Shown: piece by piece, positions 9,126 to 16,622 of the stretch
How the letters are laid out: every line of letters begins with the position of its first letter
How positions within the stretch are numbered: position 1 is the stretch's first letter
Assembly (NCBI RefSeq): GCF_900107695.1
Contig: NZ_FNQP01000001.1
Span: 1-37,864 of the forward strand
DNA length: 37,864 bases
DNA from: Thiothrix caldifontis
GTDB lineage: Bacteria; Pseudomonadota; Gammaproteobacteria; Thiotrichales; Thiotrichaceae
Reading direction: 5' to 3'
The notes under the pieces: model-generated
The model's input: the letters and a program-made list of their open reading frames with translations, nothing else
Databases searched by the model: none
Told to the model about the DNA's origin: nothing
Position numbers and translations under genes: made by a program

Positions 9126-9968
9126 ATGAAACAAGGCATTTTGTACTGTGTGGCAACGCCCATCGGTAATTTGGCGGATATGACGGAACGTGCCAAGCGC
9201 ATCTTGGCTGAAGTAGATAAGATTTATGCGGAAGATACTCGCGTGACCCGTGGTTTGCTTGCCCATTTTGGCATTCAAGGGTCATTGGCTAGTTTGCACG
9301 ATTACAATGAGGCGGGTCGCGTTGCTAGCATCCAAGCCGAATTGGAGCAGGGAATGCAATTGGCGTTGGTCAGCGATGCGGGTACGCCGTTGATCAGCGA
9401 CCCTGGTTATAAACTGGTTCATGCTTTAGGAAGTGCAGGGTGCAAAATTGTGCCAGTTCCGGGGGCAAGTGCGTTAATTGCGGCGTTGTCGGTGGCGGGT
9501 TTGCCGACGGATCGGTTTGTATTTGAAGGTTTTTTACCGGCAAAAGCGGTATCACGCCGCAAATGGCTGGAGAGTTTACAAGAAGAGCCGCGCACCTTAG
9601 TATTTTACGAATCGAGTCACCGCATTGCTGAGATGTTAGCGGATGTAGCAACTACTTTGGGCGAGGAGCGCCAGGTGGTGGTGTTGCGCGAGTTGACCAA
9701 GTTGTTTGAAAGCATTTACCGGGGCAGTGCCGGGGAGTTAGTCACGCAATTGAGTATCGACACCAATATGTCACGCGGTGAGTTTGTGGTGGTGGTGGCG
9801 GGCAAAGTGGCGAACGAGGATCAGGAACAACTCAGTGCTTTACGTGCGGACAGTATTCTGGCGGTGTTGTTGGAAGAATTGCCGGTGAAACAGGCAGCCG
9901 CCATTGCCGCCCGTTTGACCGGATTGCCGAAAAACCAGTTATACAAGCAAGCGCTGGCGCTGTCTTAG
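9126..9968 (+). CDS. rsmI: 16S rRNA (cytidine1402-2'-O)-methyltransferase
   Basis: RsmI adds the 2'-O-methyl group to C1402 in the decoding centre of 16S rRNA using S-adenosylmethionine. The 280-residue protein (E. coli 286) has the tetrapyrrole-methylase-like fold: GILYCVATPIGNLADMTERA at the start, YAEDTRVTRGLL, LASLHDYNEAGR, ALVSDAGTPLISDPGYKLV and VPGASALIAALSVAGLPTDR, then FYESSHRIAEML. The ATG at 9126 is chosen because GGGGAA stands just upstream and the protein then begins at the family's usual place; an in-frame TTG at 9114 would fall in the terminator. Its stop overlaps the stop of the convergent DUF2058 gene by a few bases. Confidence 0.95.
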   Translation: MKQGILYCVATPIGNLADMTERAKRILAEVDKIYAEDTRVTRGLLAHFGIQGSLASLHDYNEAGRVASIQAELEQGMQLALVSDAGTPLISDPGYKLVHALGSAGCKIVPVPGASALIAALSVAGLPTDRFVFEGFLPAKAVSRRKWLESLQEEPRTLVFYESSHRIAEMLADVATTLGEERQVVVLRELTKLFESIYRGSAGELVTQLSIDTNMSRGEFVVVVAGKVANEDQEQLSALRADSILAVLLEELPVKQAAAIAARLTGLPKNQLYKQALALS

Positions 9969-10576
9969 CCCCTCTCCCCTTGTGGTAGATGGGTTGGGGT
10001 GAGGGGATCTTCAGCGTCAGGGCTATTGATGACAATGAGCTTGTCGGGGTCGAGTGCTAAAATTTGTTGCGCAATGTCGAGCGGAATCAGGCAACGTTTG
10101 CCGCCTAGGAAGGTAATCGCTAGGTTGCCATCGGCTAAGGCTTGCTGTTGGGCTTCGGTGACGTAGAGGTATTTGATGTTGTCACCGACCACAAAATTGT
10201 AGCGAATGTCAGCATCGTCGACATTCTGTAAGTTGGCCGTGATTAGAGCAGCAACTTGTTCGCGGGTTTGTTTGCGGCGAGCAGCGATTTCACGCTGGCG
10301 TTGTTCAGCTTGTTCGCGCTCTTCGCGTTCGGTTTTGGCGCGAGCTGCGTAAAATTGTGCGAGGTCGCTTTTTTCTTTGGGCGTTGGGCGTGGTGCTTTA
10401 TTTTCAGTGCGTTGCGGTTTTTCTACCGTGCGGGCTGGTCGATTGTCACGACGCGAGGTTTGGTTGTGCTGTTGCGGTTGCCGTGAAGGAGCTGGTTTGG
10501 GTTGGTTGGCTTTTTCAAGCTGTGCTTCGGTGACTAACCCCGCTTTAAGGAGTTGGTCGCGTAGTGAGTGTGCCAT
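9965..10576 (-). CDS. DUF2058 family protein (YaiL-like), with repeat-derived C-terminus
   Basis: The 203-residue protein starts MAHSLRDQLLKAGLVTEAQLEKANQ, the N-terminal signature of the DUF2058 (YaiL) family, found widely in gammaproteobacteria without a proven role. The centre (about residues 25-110) is a charged Arg/Gln/Glu-rich linker and coiled coil (DLAQFYAARAKTEREEREQA). The conserved C-terminal domain follows (DADIRYNFVVGDNIKYLYV, GKRCLIPLDIAQQILALDPDKLIVIN). The last 14 or so residues, after SPDAED, are LTPTHLPQGERG and are encoded by the inverted repeat at 9969-10006, so they are probably not ancestral. Divergent from ppa. Confidence 0.88.
   Translation of the reverse strand: MAHSLRDQLLKAGLVTEAQLEKANQPKPAPSRQPQQHNQTSRRDNRPARTVEKPQRTENKAPRPTPKEKSDLAQFYAARAKTEREEREQAEQRQREIAARRKQTREQVAALITANLQNVDDADIRYNFVVGDNIKYLYVTEAQQQALADGNLAITFLGGKRCLIPLDIAQQILALDPDKLIVINSPDAEDPLTPTHLPQGERG
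9969..10006. repeat. GC-rich imperfect palindrome between convergent rsmI and DUF2058 gene
   Basis: CCCCTCTCCCC (9969-9979) pairs with GGGGTGAGGGG (9996-10006): 11 bp with a single central mismatch and a 16-base loop. The arrangement (pyrimidine-rich arm, CTTGTGGTAG loop, GGGTTGGGGTGAGG arm) resembles dispersed palindromic elements found between genes in many proteobacteria, whose translation gives LTPTxLPQGERG-like tails. It begins right after the rsmI stop and lies inside the DUF2058 reading frame. It probably acts as a bidirectional transcript end; copy number elsewhere cannot be judged from one window. Confidence 0.6.
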
Positions 10577-10641
10577 GCTGTTCTCTTGAAATTGTCGACA
10601 AGTAGTGGTGGTTAGTTGCTGTTAGATTCGTTAACAAGCGT

Positions 10642-10647
10642 TATAAT
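10642..10647 (+). promoter_or_regulatory. Probable -10 element of the ppa promoter
   Basis: A perfect TATAAT lies 33 bases before the ppa ATG in the 103-base gap to the divergent DUF2058 gene. The expected -35 region (around 10619-10624) is a poor match, so the assignment rests on the -10 match and position. Confidence 0.45.
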
Positions 10648-10679
10648 ACCGTGATTTTTACACAAGAGTAGAGTAAACA

Positions 10680-11234
10680 ATGAATATTGATAAAGTTCCT
10701 GCTGGGCGTGATGTTCCTAATTGCGTGAATGTCATCATTGAAATTCCTGCATTGTCTACGCCGGTGAAGTATGAGTTGGATAAGGAAAGCGGTGCATTGT
10801 ATGTTGACCGTTTTTTGTCGACTCCCATGTTTTACCCGGCAAACTATGGGTTTATTCCGCACACGTTAGCACAGGATGGTGACCCTACCGATGTGTTGGT
10901 GGTCAGCCCTACGCCGTTGATGCACGGTTGTGTGATTCCGGTTCGCCCAGTGGGTATGCTGAAAATGTCGGATGAATCCGGGATTGATGCCAAAATTGTG
11001 GCTGTTCCGGCACATAAGTTGTCTTCTGGATATCGTGAAATTAACTCTTATGAGCAACTGCCGCCGCTGCTGTTAAGCCAAATCCAACACTTCTTTGAGC
11101 GTTACAAAGAGTTGGATGCGGGTAAGTGGGTGAAGGTGGAAGGCTGGGCTGGCCTCGAAGAGGCCAAGCAAGAAATTTTGGACAGTATTGAGCGTTATAA
11201 TACGGAGCAACCAGAGGAGATTCCGTTCTCTTAA
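10680..11234 (+). CDS. ppa: Soluble inorganic pyrophosphatase (family I)
   Basis: Cytoplasmic Mg2+-dependent enzyme that splits pyrophosphate to two phosphates and so pulls biosynthetic reactions forward. The 184-residue length is typical of bacterial hexameric family I enzymes. Visible active-site elements: [21 protein letters not shown] at the start, then [25 protein letters not shown] (the conserved Tyr plus the DGDPTD metal site) and KWVKVEGW near the C-terminus. It lies between the DUF2058 gene and mrdA, where E. coli has rlmH upstream of mrdA. The cell also has the membrane pyrophosphatase HppA encoded in this window, so two pyrophosphate sinks coexist. Confidence 0.96.
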   Translation: MNIDKVPAGRDVPNCVNVIIEIPALSTPVKYELDKESGALYVDRFLSTPMFYPANYGFIPHTLAQDGDPTDVLVVSPTPLMHGCVIPVRPVGMLKMSDESGIDAKIVAVPAHKLSSGYREINSYEQLPPLLLSQIQHFFERYKELDAGKWVKVEGWAGLEEAKQEILDSIERYNTEQPEEIPFS

Positions 11235-11289
11235 TCTGTTATAGTCGCCCGATTTCAAACAGGGCAGACAGGATGCTCGTCAGCAATTC

Positions 11290-13296
11290 ATGAGCGATAG
11301 ACCGATTAAACTAGAACGTGATGAACAGCACATGTTCAATGTGCGAGCTATAGTCGCGGGTATCTTTATCCTGTTTGCCTTGTTGGGGATCTTGGGGAGG
11401 GTTTACCAACTCCAAGTATCCGAACACGCAAAGTATTCTGAGCTTTCACGCCAACATTACCAGAAACGCATTCCCATCCCGCCTAATCGTGGTCAGATTT
11501 ATGACCGTAATGGTGTACTGCTGGCGGATAGCCACACGCAATATGTCCTAGAGGTGGTTCGTGACAATATCGGTGATGAGAATGCTGATGGCAAGTCGAC
11601 GTTAGCCGATGTTGATATTTTCGTTGAGCGTTTGGGATCCATTATTCCGCTAGCGGAAAAAGATGTCCGTTTGTTTAAAACTCAAGCAAGGCGTTTTAAA
11701 TACCAACCTATCCTCATTCGGGGAAATTTAACAGAAGAAGAGTACGCTGCGTGGGCTGTCAATCGTCCGCGTTTCCCTGGTGCGCGGGTAGAGGTGCGTA
11801 TGGAGCGTTACTACCCTTTAGTTAAAACAGCGAGTCATGTCATTGGGTATGTAGGGCGTATTGATGCGCGTGATCTGGAGACTTTGAACAAGGATGAATA
11901 CATCGGTACCACCCATATCGGTAAAACGGGGATAGAGGCTTTCCATGAGAATCGTTTGCATGGGCAAGCCGGGTATCAATTGATTGAGGTAGATGCTCAC
12001 GGTAAAAAACAGTCTCTTCTAAGCAAAAAAGACCCTGTTGGTGGGCAGGAGTTATTTCTTGGCTTGGATATTAATTTACAAATCTTTGCGGAAAGTTTGC
12101 TGAAAAATGAACGTGGGGCGATTGTGGCGATGGATCCGAGTAACGGTGAAGTACTGGCTTTGGCAAGTGTGCCGACATTCGACCCTAATTTATTTATTAA
12201 TGGTATTTCTCAGAAGGACTATACGGCTTTACGTGAAGATCCTGATCGTCCGCTGTTTAATCGTGCGCTGCAAGGTACTTATCCGCCGGGGTCTACCATT
12301 AAGCCAATGGTAGGCGTGGCTGGTTTAATTGAGGGGGTAGTGACCCCCGGCTCAAGGGTTTACGACCCTGGTTTCTTTCGTTTGCCGGGGCAAAAACATG
12401 CCTTTCGGTGTTGGAATAAGAGTGGTCACGGTTCGGTTGACCTGAAGTATTCGATTCAACAGTCATGCGATACCTATTTTTACGATTTGGCCTATCGGAT
12501 GGGGATTGATCGTTTCTCTACGGCAATGAGGCGTTTTGGTTTTGGAGAAAAGACAGGGATTGATTTGCCATCAGAAGCGTCAGGTTTGATGCCAACCAAG
12601 GAATGGAAAGAGAAACGTCATAAGCGTGATTGGTTTCCTGGGGATACGGTTAATATTGGTATCGGTCAAGGTTATTGGTTAGCAACACCCCTGCAATTGG
12701 CTCATGCGACGACGATTATGGCGAATCGTGGGGTGCGATTGAAGCCGCATGTGTTGCGTGGGGTGCGTACTGCGCGAAATCAGGAGGAGAGTGTCCTTAA
12801 GCCTGAACCGTTTCCTACCCTTGAAGCAAAGGATAATTATTGGAATTTGACGATCCAAGGGATGGAAAATGTGATGCGTCCCGGTGGTACTGCACGGGCA
12901 GCGGGGGCTGGGGCATCCTACCGTATCGCGGGTAAGACGGGCACAGCTCAGGTATTTGGTTTGGCTGGTGGTAAATACAATGCAGGTCGGATTGCTAAGC
13001 GGTTGCGTGACCATGCATTGTTCGTTGGGTTCGCTCCAGCGGATAATCCTAAAATTGCTGTGGCAGTGATTGTGGAAAATGCTATGGGTGGTGGTGGTGC
13101 GACGGCCGCACCGATTGCTCGCAAGCTCATGGATGCCTACTTGAATCAAGCATATGGTGATAATGCATTAAAACCAGCCGGTGCGGTAGCGCAGCAGGAA
13201 CTGGAGCAAATGCAGCCAGCTACATCGGTACAGGAGCCTACTAAAAAATCAAAAAAACAGAAAAAACAGAAAAAACAGAGGGTAAACAGTGATTAG
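11290..13296 (+). CDS. mrdA: Penicillin-binding protein 2, elongasome transpeptidase
   Basis: PBP2 cross-links peptidoglycan during cell elongation together with RodA. It has 668 residues: a cytoplasmic stretch, one membrane anchor (about 18-40), the dimerisation domain (PPNRGQIYDRNGVLLAD), and the transpeptidase domain with S335-T-I-K338, S392-C-D394 and K549-T-G-T552, the three class B PBP motifs. The C-terminus is odd: about 30 residues rich in Lys and Gln after the domain, encoded by three near-identical A-rich 9-base units (13250-13276), which should be prone to replication slippage. The stop overlaps the rodA start by 8 bases. The ribosome binding site is weak. First gene of the elongation cluster; ppa lies directly upstream. 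Confidence 0.95.
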   Translation: MSDRPIKLERDEQHMFNVRAIVAGIFILFALLGILGRVYQLQVSEHAKYSELSRQHYQKRIPIPPNRGQIYDRNGVLLADSHTQYVLEVVRDNIGDENADGKSTLADVDIFVERLGSIIPLAEKDVRLFKTQARRFKYQPILIRGNLTEEEYAAWAVNRPRFPGARVEVRMERYYPLVKTASHVIGYVGRIDARDLETLNKDEYIGTTHIGKTGIEAFHENRLHGQAGYQLIEVDAHGKKQSLLSKKDPVGGQELFLGLDINLQIFAESLLKNERGAIVAMDPSNGEVLALASVPTFDPNLFINGISQKDYTALREDPDRPLFNRALQGTYPPGSTIKPMVGVAGLIEGVVTPGSRVYDPGFFRLPGQKHAFRCWNKSGHGSVDLKYSIQQSCDTYFYDLAYRMGIDRFSTAMRRFGFGEKTGIDLPSEASGLMPTKEWKEKRHKRDWFPGDTVNIGIGQGYWLATPLQLAHATTIMANRGVRLKPHVLRGVRTARNQEESVLKPEPFPTLEAKDNYWNLTIQGMENVMRPGGTARAAGAGASYRIAGKTGTAQVFGLAGGKYNAGRIAKRLRDHALFVGFAPADNPKIAVAVIVENAMGGGGATAAPIARKLMDAYLNQAYGDNALKPAGAVAQQELEQMQPATSVQEPTKKSKKQKKQKKQRVNSD

Positions 13297-14401
13297 TAGT
13301 TTATTGCCTTCTTGGTTGATCGTTGCGCTACAGCGTGTCGATGCGGTGTTGTTGGCGGTATTGTCACTGCTGGTCTTTTTGGGATTAGCGACGTTGTACA
13401 GTGCCAGCGATGGCAATATCGAGCAGGTGCAGCGGCAAATTATTCATTTTTCAATCGGTCTGGGGCTATTGGTCATTTTTTCTCAAATTTCCAGTAAGAC
13501 ACTGCGCCAGTGGTCGGTATGGTTGTATGGCATTGGGGTAGTGTTGCTGATTTTAGTCTTAATCATTGGGGTAACGAAGAAAGGCGCAACACGTTGGTTA
13601 TATATTGGTGTTGATATTCAACCTGCTGAAATCATGAAGCTGGCCGTGCCAATGATGGTGGCCTACTATTTCTCTGAGAAACCGCTACCACCGCGTTTTG
13701 TGGATATTGTGATTGCATTGTTGTTGGTATTGGTTCCGATGCTGCTGGTTATGAAGCAGCCAGATTTGGGAACCTCGTTGTTAATTGCTACTTCTGGATT
13801 TTTTGTTATTTATTTAGCAGGTATGTCATGGTGGTTGATTGGTGGTGCAATTGCTTTTGTGACGGTTGCTGCCCCGTTGTTGTACTTTTTTGGGATGCAT
13901 GATTATCAACGGCGTCGGGTCGATACGCTTTTGAATCCAGAATCGGATTTGTTGGGAACTGGATACCATATTTATCAGTCAAAAATTGCGATTGGTTCTG
14001 GTGGGGCTTATGGAAAAGGCTGGATGCAAGGCGACCAAGCGCATCTGGATTTTCTGCCAGAACGGCACACCGATTTTATCTTTGCTGTATTTGGTGAAGA
14101 GTTCGGCTTAGTGGGCAACCTGATTTTAATGGGGCTGTACATATTTATCATCTGGCGGGGTTTATACCTTGCGAGTAAGGGTGAGGATACGTTTGCGCGT
14201 CTGTTGGGCGGAAGTCTGAGTGTGTCATTTTTCTTTTATCTGTTTGTGAATACCGGCATGGTCAGCGGGCTGCTTCCCGTGGTCGGTGTACCGCTACCCT
14301 TGGTGAGTTACGGGGGAACCTCCGTGGTTACGCTGATGATGGCTTTTGGGATCATCATGGGGATGAGGAAGCGCAAACGCATTTATCAACGGGATAGCTG
14401 A
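13289..14401 (+). CDS. rodA: Peptidoglycan glycosyltransferase RodA
   Basis: RodA, a SEDS-family membrane enzyme, polymerises lipid II into glycan strands and partners PBP2. The 370-residue protein has ten or so membrane segments. Family signatures include GLATLYSASDG near the N-terminus, KKGATRWLYIGVDIQPAEIMKLA, VMKQPDLGTSLLIATSG, the large loop with LNPESDLLGTGYHIYQSKIA and LPERHTDFIFAVFGEEFGLVG, and the C-terminal PLPLVSYGGTS. The start is GTG at 13289, with GAGGG upstream and overlap with the mrdA stop, consistent with translational coupling and matched production of the two partners. Also called mrdB. Confidence 0.96.
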   Translation: MISSLLPSWLIVALQRVDAVLLAVLSLLVFLGLATLYSASDGNIEQVQRQIIHFSIGLGLLVIFSQISSKTLRQWSVWLYGIGVVLLILVLIIGVTKKGATRWLYIGVDIQPAEIMKLAVPMMVAYYFSEKPLPPRFVDIVIALLLVLVPMLLVMKQPDLGTSLLIATSGFFVIYLAGMSWWLIGGAIAFVTVAAPLLYFFGMHDYQRRRVDTLLNPESDLLGTGYHIYQSKIAIGSGGAYGKGWMQGDQAHLDFLPERHTDFIFAVFGEEFGLVGNLILMGLYIFIIWRGLYLASKGEDTFARLLGGSLSVSFFFYLFVNTGMVSGLLPVVGVPLPLVSYGGTSVVTLMMAFGIIMGMRKRKRIYQRDS

Positions 14402-14413
14402 AGAAGGATTTTC

Positions 14414-15637
14414 ATGCTCTCCTCAACAGGTTTGGAGATGGAGTTTATGAAAATCGTGCATGGTTCAGTTCAATGGAATAAGTCGCTGAGTAAGCTGGTA
14501 AGTGTCGTTATGATGGGGGGGGTATTAGGGGGGTGCACTGCGGGGCCGCAGTGGCCTTGGGTATTCAATCCACCTGTTGCGAATGTTCCCAGTCAACAAG
14601 GTTTGCCCCCAACCGTTATCAGACAGCCTGTTGGAAGCCCGTCTGTCGGCAGTACGACAGCGCCACCATCAACGAATACGACGATACCTCGTCAACCCGT
14701 TAATTACCCTGCCGGATTACGTGGGGACTATGCTAGTTACCCGGCGCTGCGCCAGTTTATTGGTAAAATGAACAGTCAGCATGGTTTTGATATTGCGTTT
14801 CTGGAACAGACCTTTTCCGGTGTGCAGCGTGATAAAGAAGCCTTAACAAAGGCAGGTGCGCCCACCGAAGGGCAAGTCTGGCGGGCTTATCGCCCAATCT
14901 TTCTTACCGAGGAGCGTATTAATGGTGGGGTGGATTTTTGGAATCGCCATGCGGCACTGTTAGATGCGGCTACTCGTCAATACGGGGTGGATACGGAATA
15001 TTTGGTGGCGATTATTGGTGTGGAAACGCAGTATGGTAAAAATACGGGCAAACACAATACCTTACAGGCATTAACAACGTTAGGGTTTGATTTTCCACGT
15101 CGTGCCAGTTTTTATCAGAAAGAACTGGAGCAGTTTTTATTGTTATCGCGAGAAGAGAAGGTCAGACCGCAGATTTTTAACGGTTCCTATGCTGGGGCAA
15201 TGGGCTTGGGACAGTTTATTTCTAGCAGCTATCGTAGTTATGCGATTGATGGCAACCGTGATGGTAAGCGTGACTTGTGGAATCCTCAGGATGCTATTCC
15301 TAGTGTTGCGAATTATTTTGCTAAAAATGGCTGGAAGCGCGGTGGTGGTGTTGCTGTCCCTGCTTATGTTTCCGGTGCTGGTTATGCTAGTATTGCTGAA
15401 GCAACACCGAAAAAACCATCACGTACTTTGGGTGAGCTTGCTGCCAAAGGGGTAAGGCCACAAGGGGCTATCAACTCCGCTAAAGTGAGCTTGATTAAGC
15501 TGGAGGGGACGACTGATGAGTATTGGGTAGGCGGCGAAAATTTCTATGCGATTACCCGTTACAATCCCAGTTCCAAATATGCGATGGCGGTGCATCAACT
15601 TGCGCAGGAAATCCGTAAGCGTAAGTTTGGTTTCTAA
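14414..15637 (+). CDS. mltB: Membrane-bound lytic murein transglycosylase B
   Basis: MltB cleaves glycan strands to 1,6-anhydromuropeptides. The ORF has 407 codons with a lipoprotein signal ending VLGGC, so it should be anchored in the outer membrane. A Pro/Ser/Thr-rich linker (about 45-95) leads to the GH103 domain: QHGFDIAFLEQTF, EYLVAIIGVETQYGKNTG with catalytic Glu204, FDFPRRASFYQKELEQFLLL and GSYAGAMGLGQFISSSYR. Two starts are possible: the ATG at 14414, preceded by AAGGA at good spacing, or the ATG at 14447, which gives a more typical lipoprotein signal (MKIVHGSVQWN) with its own GGAG. It sits between rodA and rlpA as in Pseudomonas; E. coli lacks it here. Confidence 0.93.
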   Translation: MLSSTGLEMEFMKIVHGSVQWNKSLSKLVSVVMMGGVLGGCTAGPQWPWVFNPPVANVPSQQGLPPTVIRQPVGSPSVGSTTAPPSTNTTIPRQPVNYPAGLRGDYASYPALRQFIGKMNSQHGFDIAFLEQTFSGVQRDKEALTKAGAPTEGQVWRAYRPIFLTEERINGGVDFWNRHAALLDAATRQYGVDTEYLVAIIGVETQYGKNTGKHNTLQALTTLGFDFPRRASFYQKELEQFLLLSREEKVRPQIFNGSYAGAMGLGQFISSSYRSYAIDGNRDGKRDLWNPQDAIPSVANYFAKNGWKRGGGVAVPAYVSGAGYASIAEATPKKPSRTLGELAAKGVRPQGAINSAKVSLIKLEGTTDEYWVGGENFYAITRYNPSSKYAMAVHQLAQEIRKRKFGF

Positions 15638-15662
15638 ACGTTATAATAGCAAAAGCGATAAG

Positions 15663-15694
15663 CTGGCTCGTGTATCACCGCACGGGTCAGTTTT
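15663..15694 (+). terminator. Probable terminator or attenuator between mltB and rlpA
   Basis: CTGGCTCGTG (15663-15672) pairs with CACGGGTCAG (15681-15690) using two G-T pairs over an 8-base loop, followed by TTTT. A perfect TATAAT lies just upstream at 15642-15647; if that were a promoter, its transcript would meet this hairpin at once, which would make it an attenuator for rlpA. The -35 match is weak. Confidence 0.5.
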
Positions 15695-15727
15695 CTAATG
15701 GGCGATGATAAAAAGCTGGACAATACG

Positions 15728-16552
15728 ATGACAATAAACTGGCGATTTTCGGGAGCCTTACTGGCTTCCATGACCATAAGTTTGGTCGCTTGCAGTGGCA
15801 ATAGTGCTAAAAAATCGGATGTTGATACTGCGCAAGTACATAATCAGGTAAGCACAGAAGCCCGTAGTGAGTGTGGTAATGACCCCGCTTACACCATTGA
15901 TGGCAAAACTTACCAAGTGTTGGATTCGGTAACGGGTTATTCAGAACGTGGTACGGCTGCGTGGTATGGTGCAGAATACCAAGGCACGGAAACTGCGGGG
16001 TGTGAAGTCTTTGACATGTATGGTTATTCTGCCGCACACCGCACGTTGCCATTACCCAGTTTTGCAAAAGTCACTAATCAGCAGAATGGCAAGCATATCA
16101 TTGTACGCATCAATGACCGTGGACCATTTGAGAGTGGGGATTTGATTCAATTATCGTTTGCAGCAGCCAATGCGCTCGGTATTAAAGCAAAAACAGGTGC
16201 ACCTGTTGAAGTGGCGGCGATTCCACCTGAGCAATTGCCACCTGAGCTTAAAGCAGATAGCAAGCCTAAGGCCGTTGCACCGCTGGTAAAACCTACGGAG
16301 CCTGTGGATAAGTCTAAGCCTTATTACGTGATTGCGGGTACATGGCCTGATCGTAATGCGTCCCTCGATATGTTTGTGCGTTTGACATCAGTGGGGCTGG
16401 CTAAAACAGAAATGGCTACTGCGCAACAAAATGGGCGCGAAATGTATCAGGTTAGGGTTGGGCCTTTGTATAACCAAGATCAAATTGATAATGTGAAGGA
16501 TATTTTGGAAAGCAACGGTTTGGCAAACTTTAAGGTCGTTGCAGGCAAATAG
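15728..16552 (+). CDS. rlpA: RlpA-like septal-ring lipoprotein (lytic transglycosylase, DPBB and SPOR domains)
   Basis: Outer-membrane lipoprotein of 274 residues. The start is set at 15728 because it opens a signal peptide (MTINWRFSGALLA, core, SLVAC) with a lipobox; the longer ORF start at 15698 adds charged residues and lies in the terminator region. The double-psi beta-barrel domain contains GTAAWYGAEYQG, AAHRTLPLPSFAKV and IIVRINDRGPF with Asp130, the catalytic residues of RlpA enzymes that cut peptidoglycan lacking stem peptides (shown in P. aeruginosa). A linker rich in Pro/Lys follows, then a C-terminal SPOR domain (PYYVIAGTW to FKVVAG) that binds denuded glycan at division sites. Placed between mltB and dacA as in Pseudomonas. 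Confidence 0.92.
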   Translation: MTINWRFSGALLASMTISLVACSGNSAKKSDVDTAQVHNQVSTEARSECGNDPAYTIDGKTYQVLDSVTGYSERGTAAWYGAEYQGTETAGCEVFDMYGYSAAHRTLPLPSFAKVTNQQNGKHIIVRINDRGPFESGDLIQLSFAAANALGIKAKTGAPVEVAAIPPEQLPPELKADSKPKAVAPLVKPTEPVDKSKPYYVIAGTWPDRNASLDMFVRLTSVGLAKTEMATAQQNGREMYQVRVGPLYNQDQIDNVKDILESNGLANFKVVAGK

Positions 16553-16622
16553 TTGCAGGATGGCGCTAGCTTCGCTACCGTACTGACTATGAAAATAATG
16601 CCTATGAGTGAAAGGACTGTTC

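Noticed and set aside
8481-9278. 265-codon leftward ORF opposite the end of hppA
   Set aside because: Antisense to a strongly conserved gene and terminator; Pro/Thr-rich shadow composition.
10642-11210. Recurrent CGTTATAATA sequence near 10640, 11190 and 15640 as a repeat family
   Set aside because: Only about ten bases are shared; one copy is inside ppa coding sequence, so chance and promoter-like composition suffice.
13250-13296. Programmed frameshift from mrdA into rodA at the A-runs
   Set aside because: rodA lies in the +1 frame, while A-rich slippery runs favour -1 shifts; ordinary stop-start overlap explains the arrangement.
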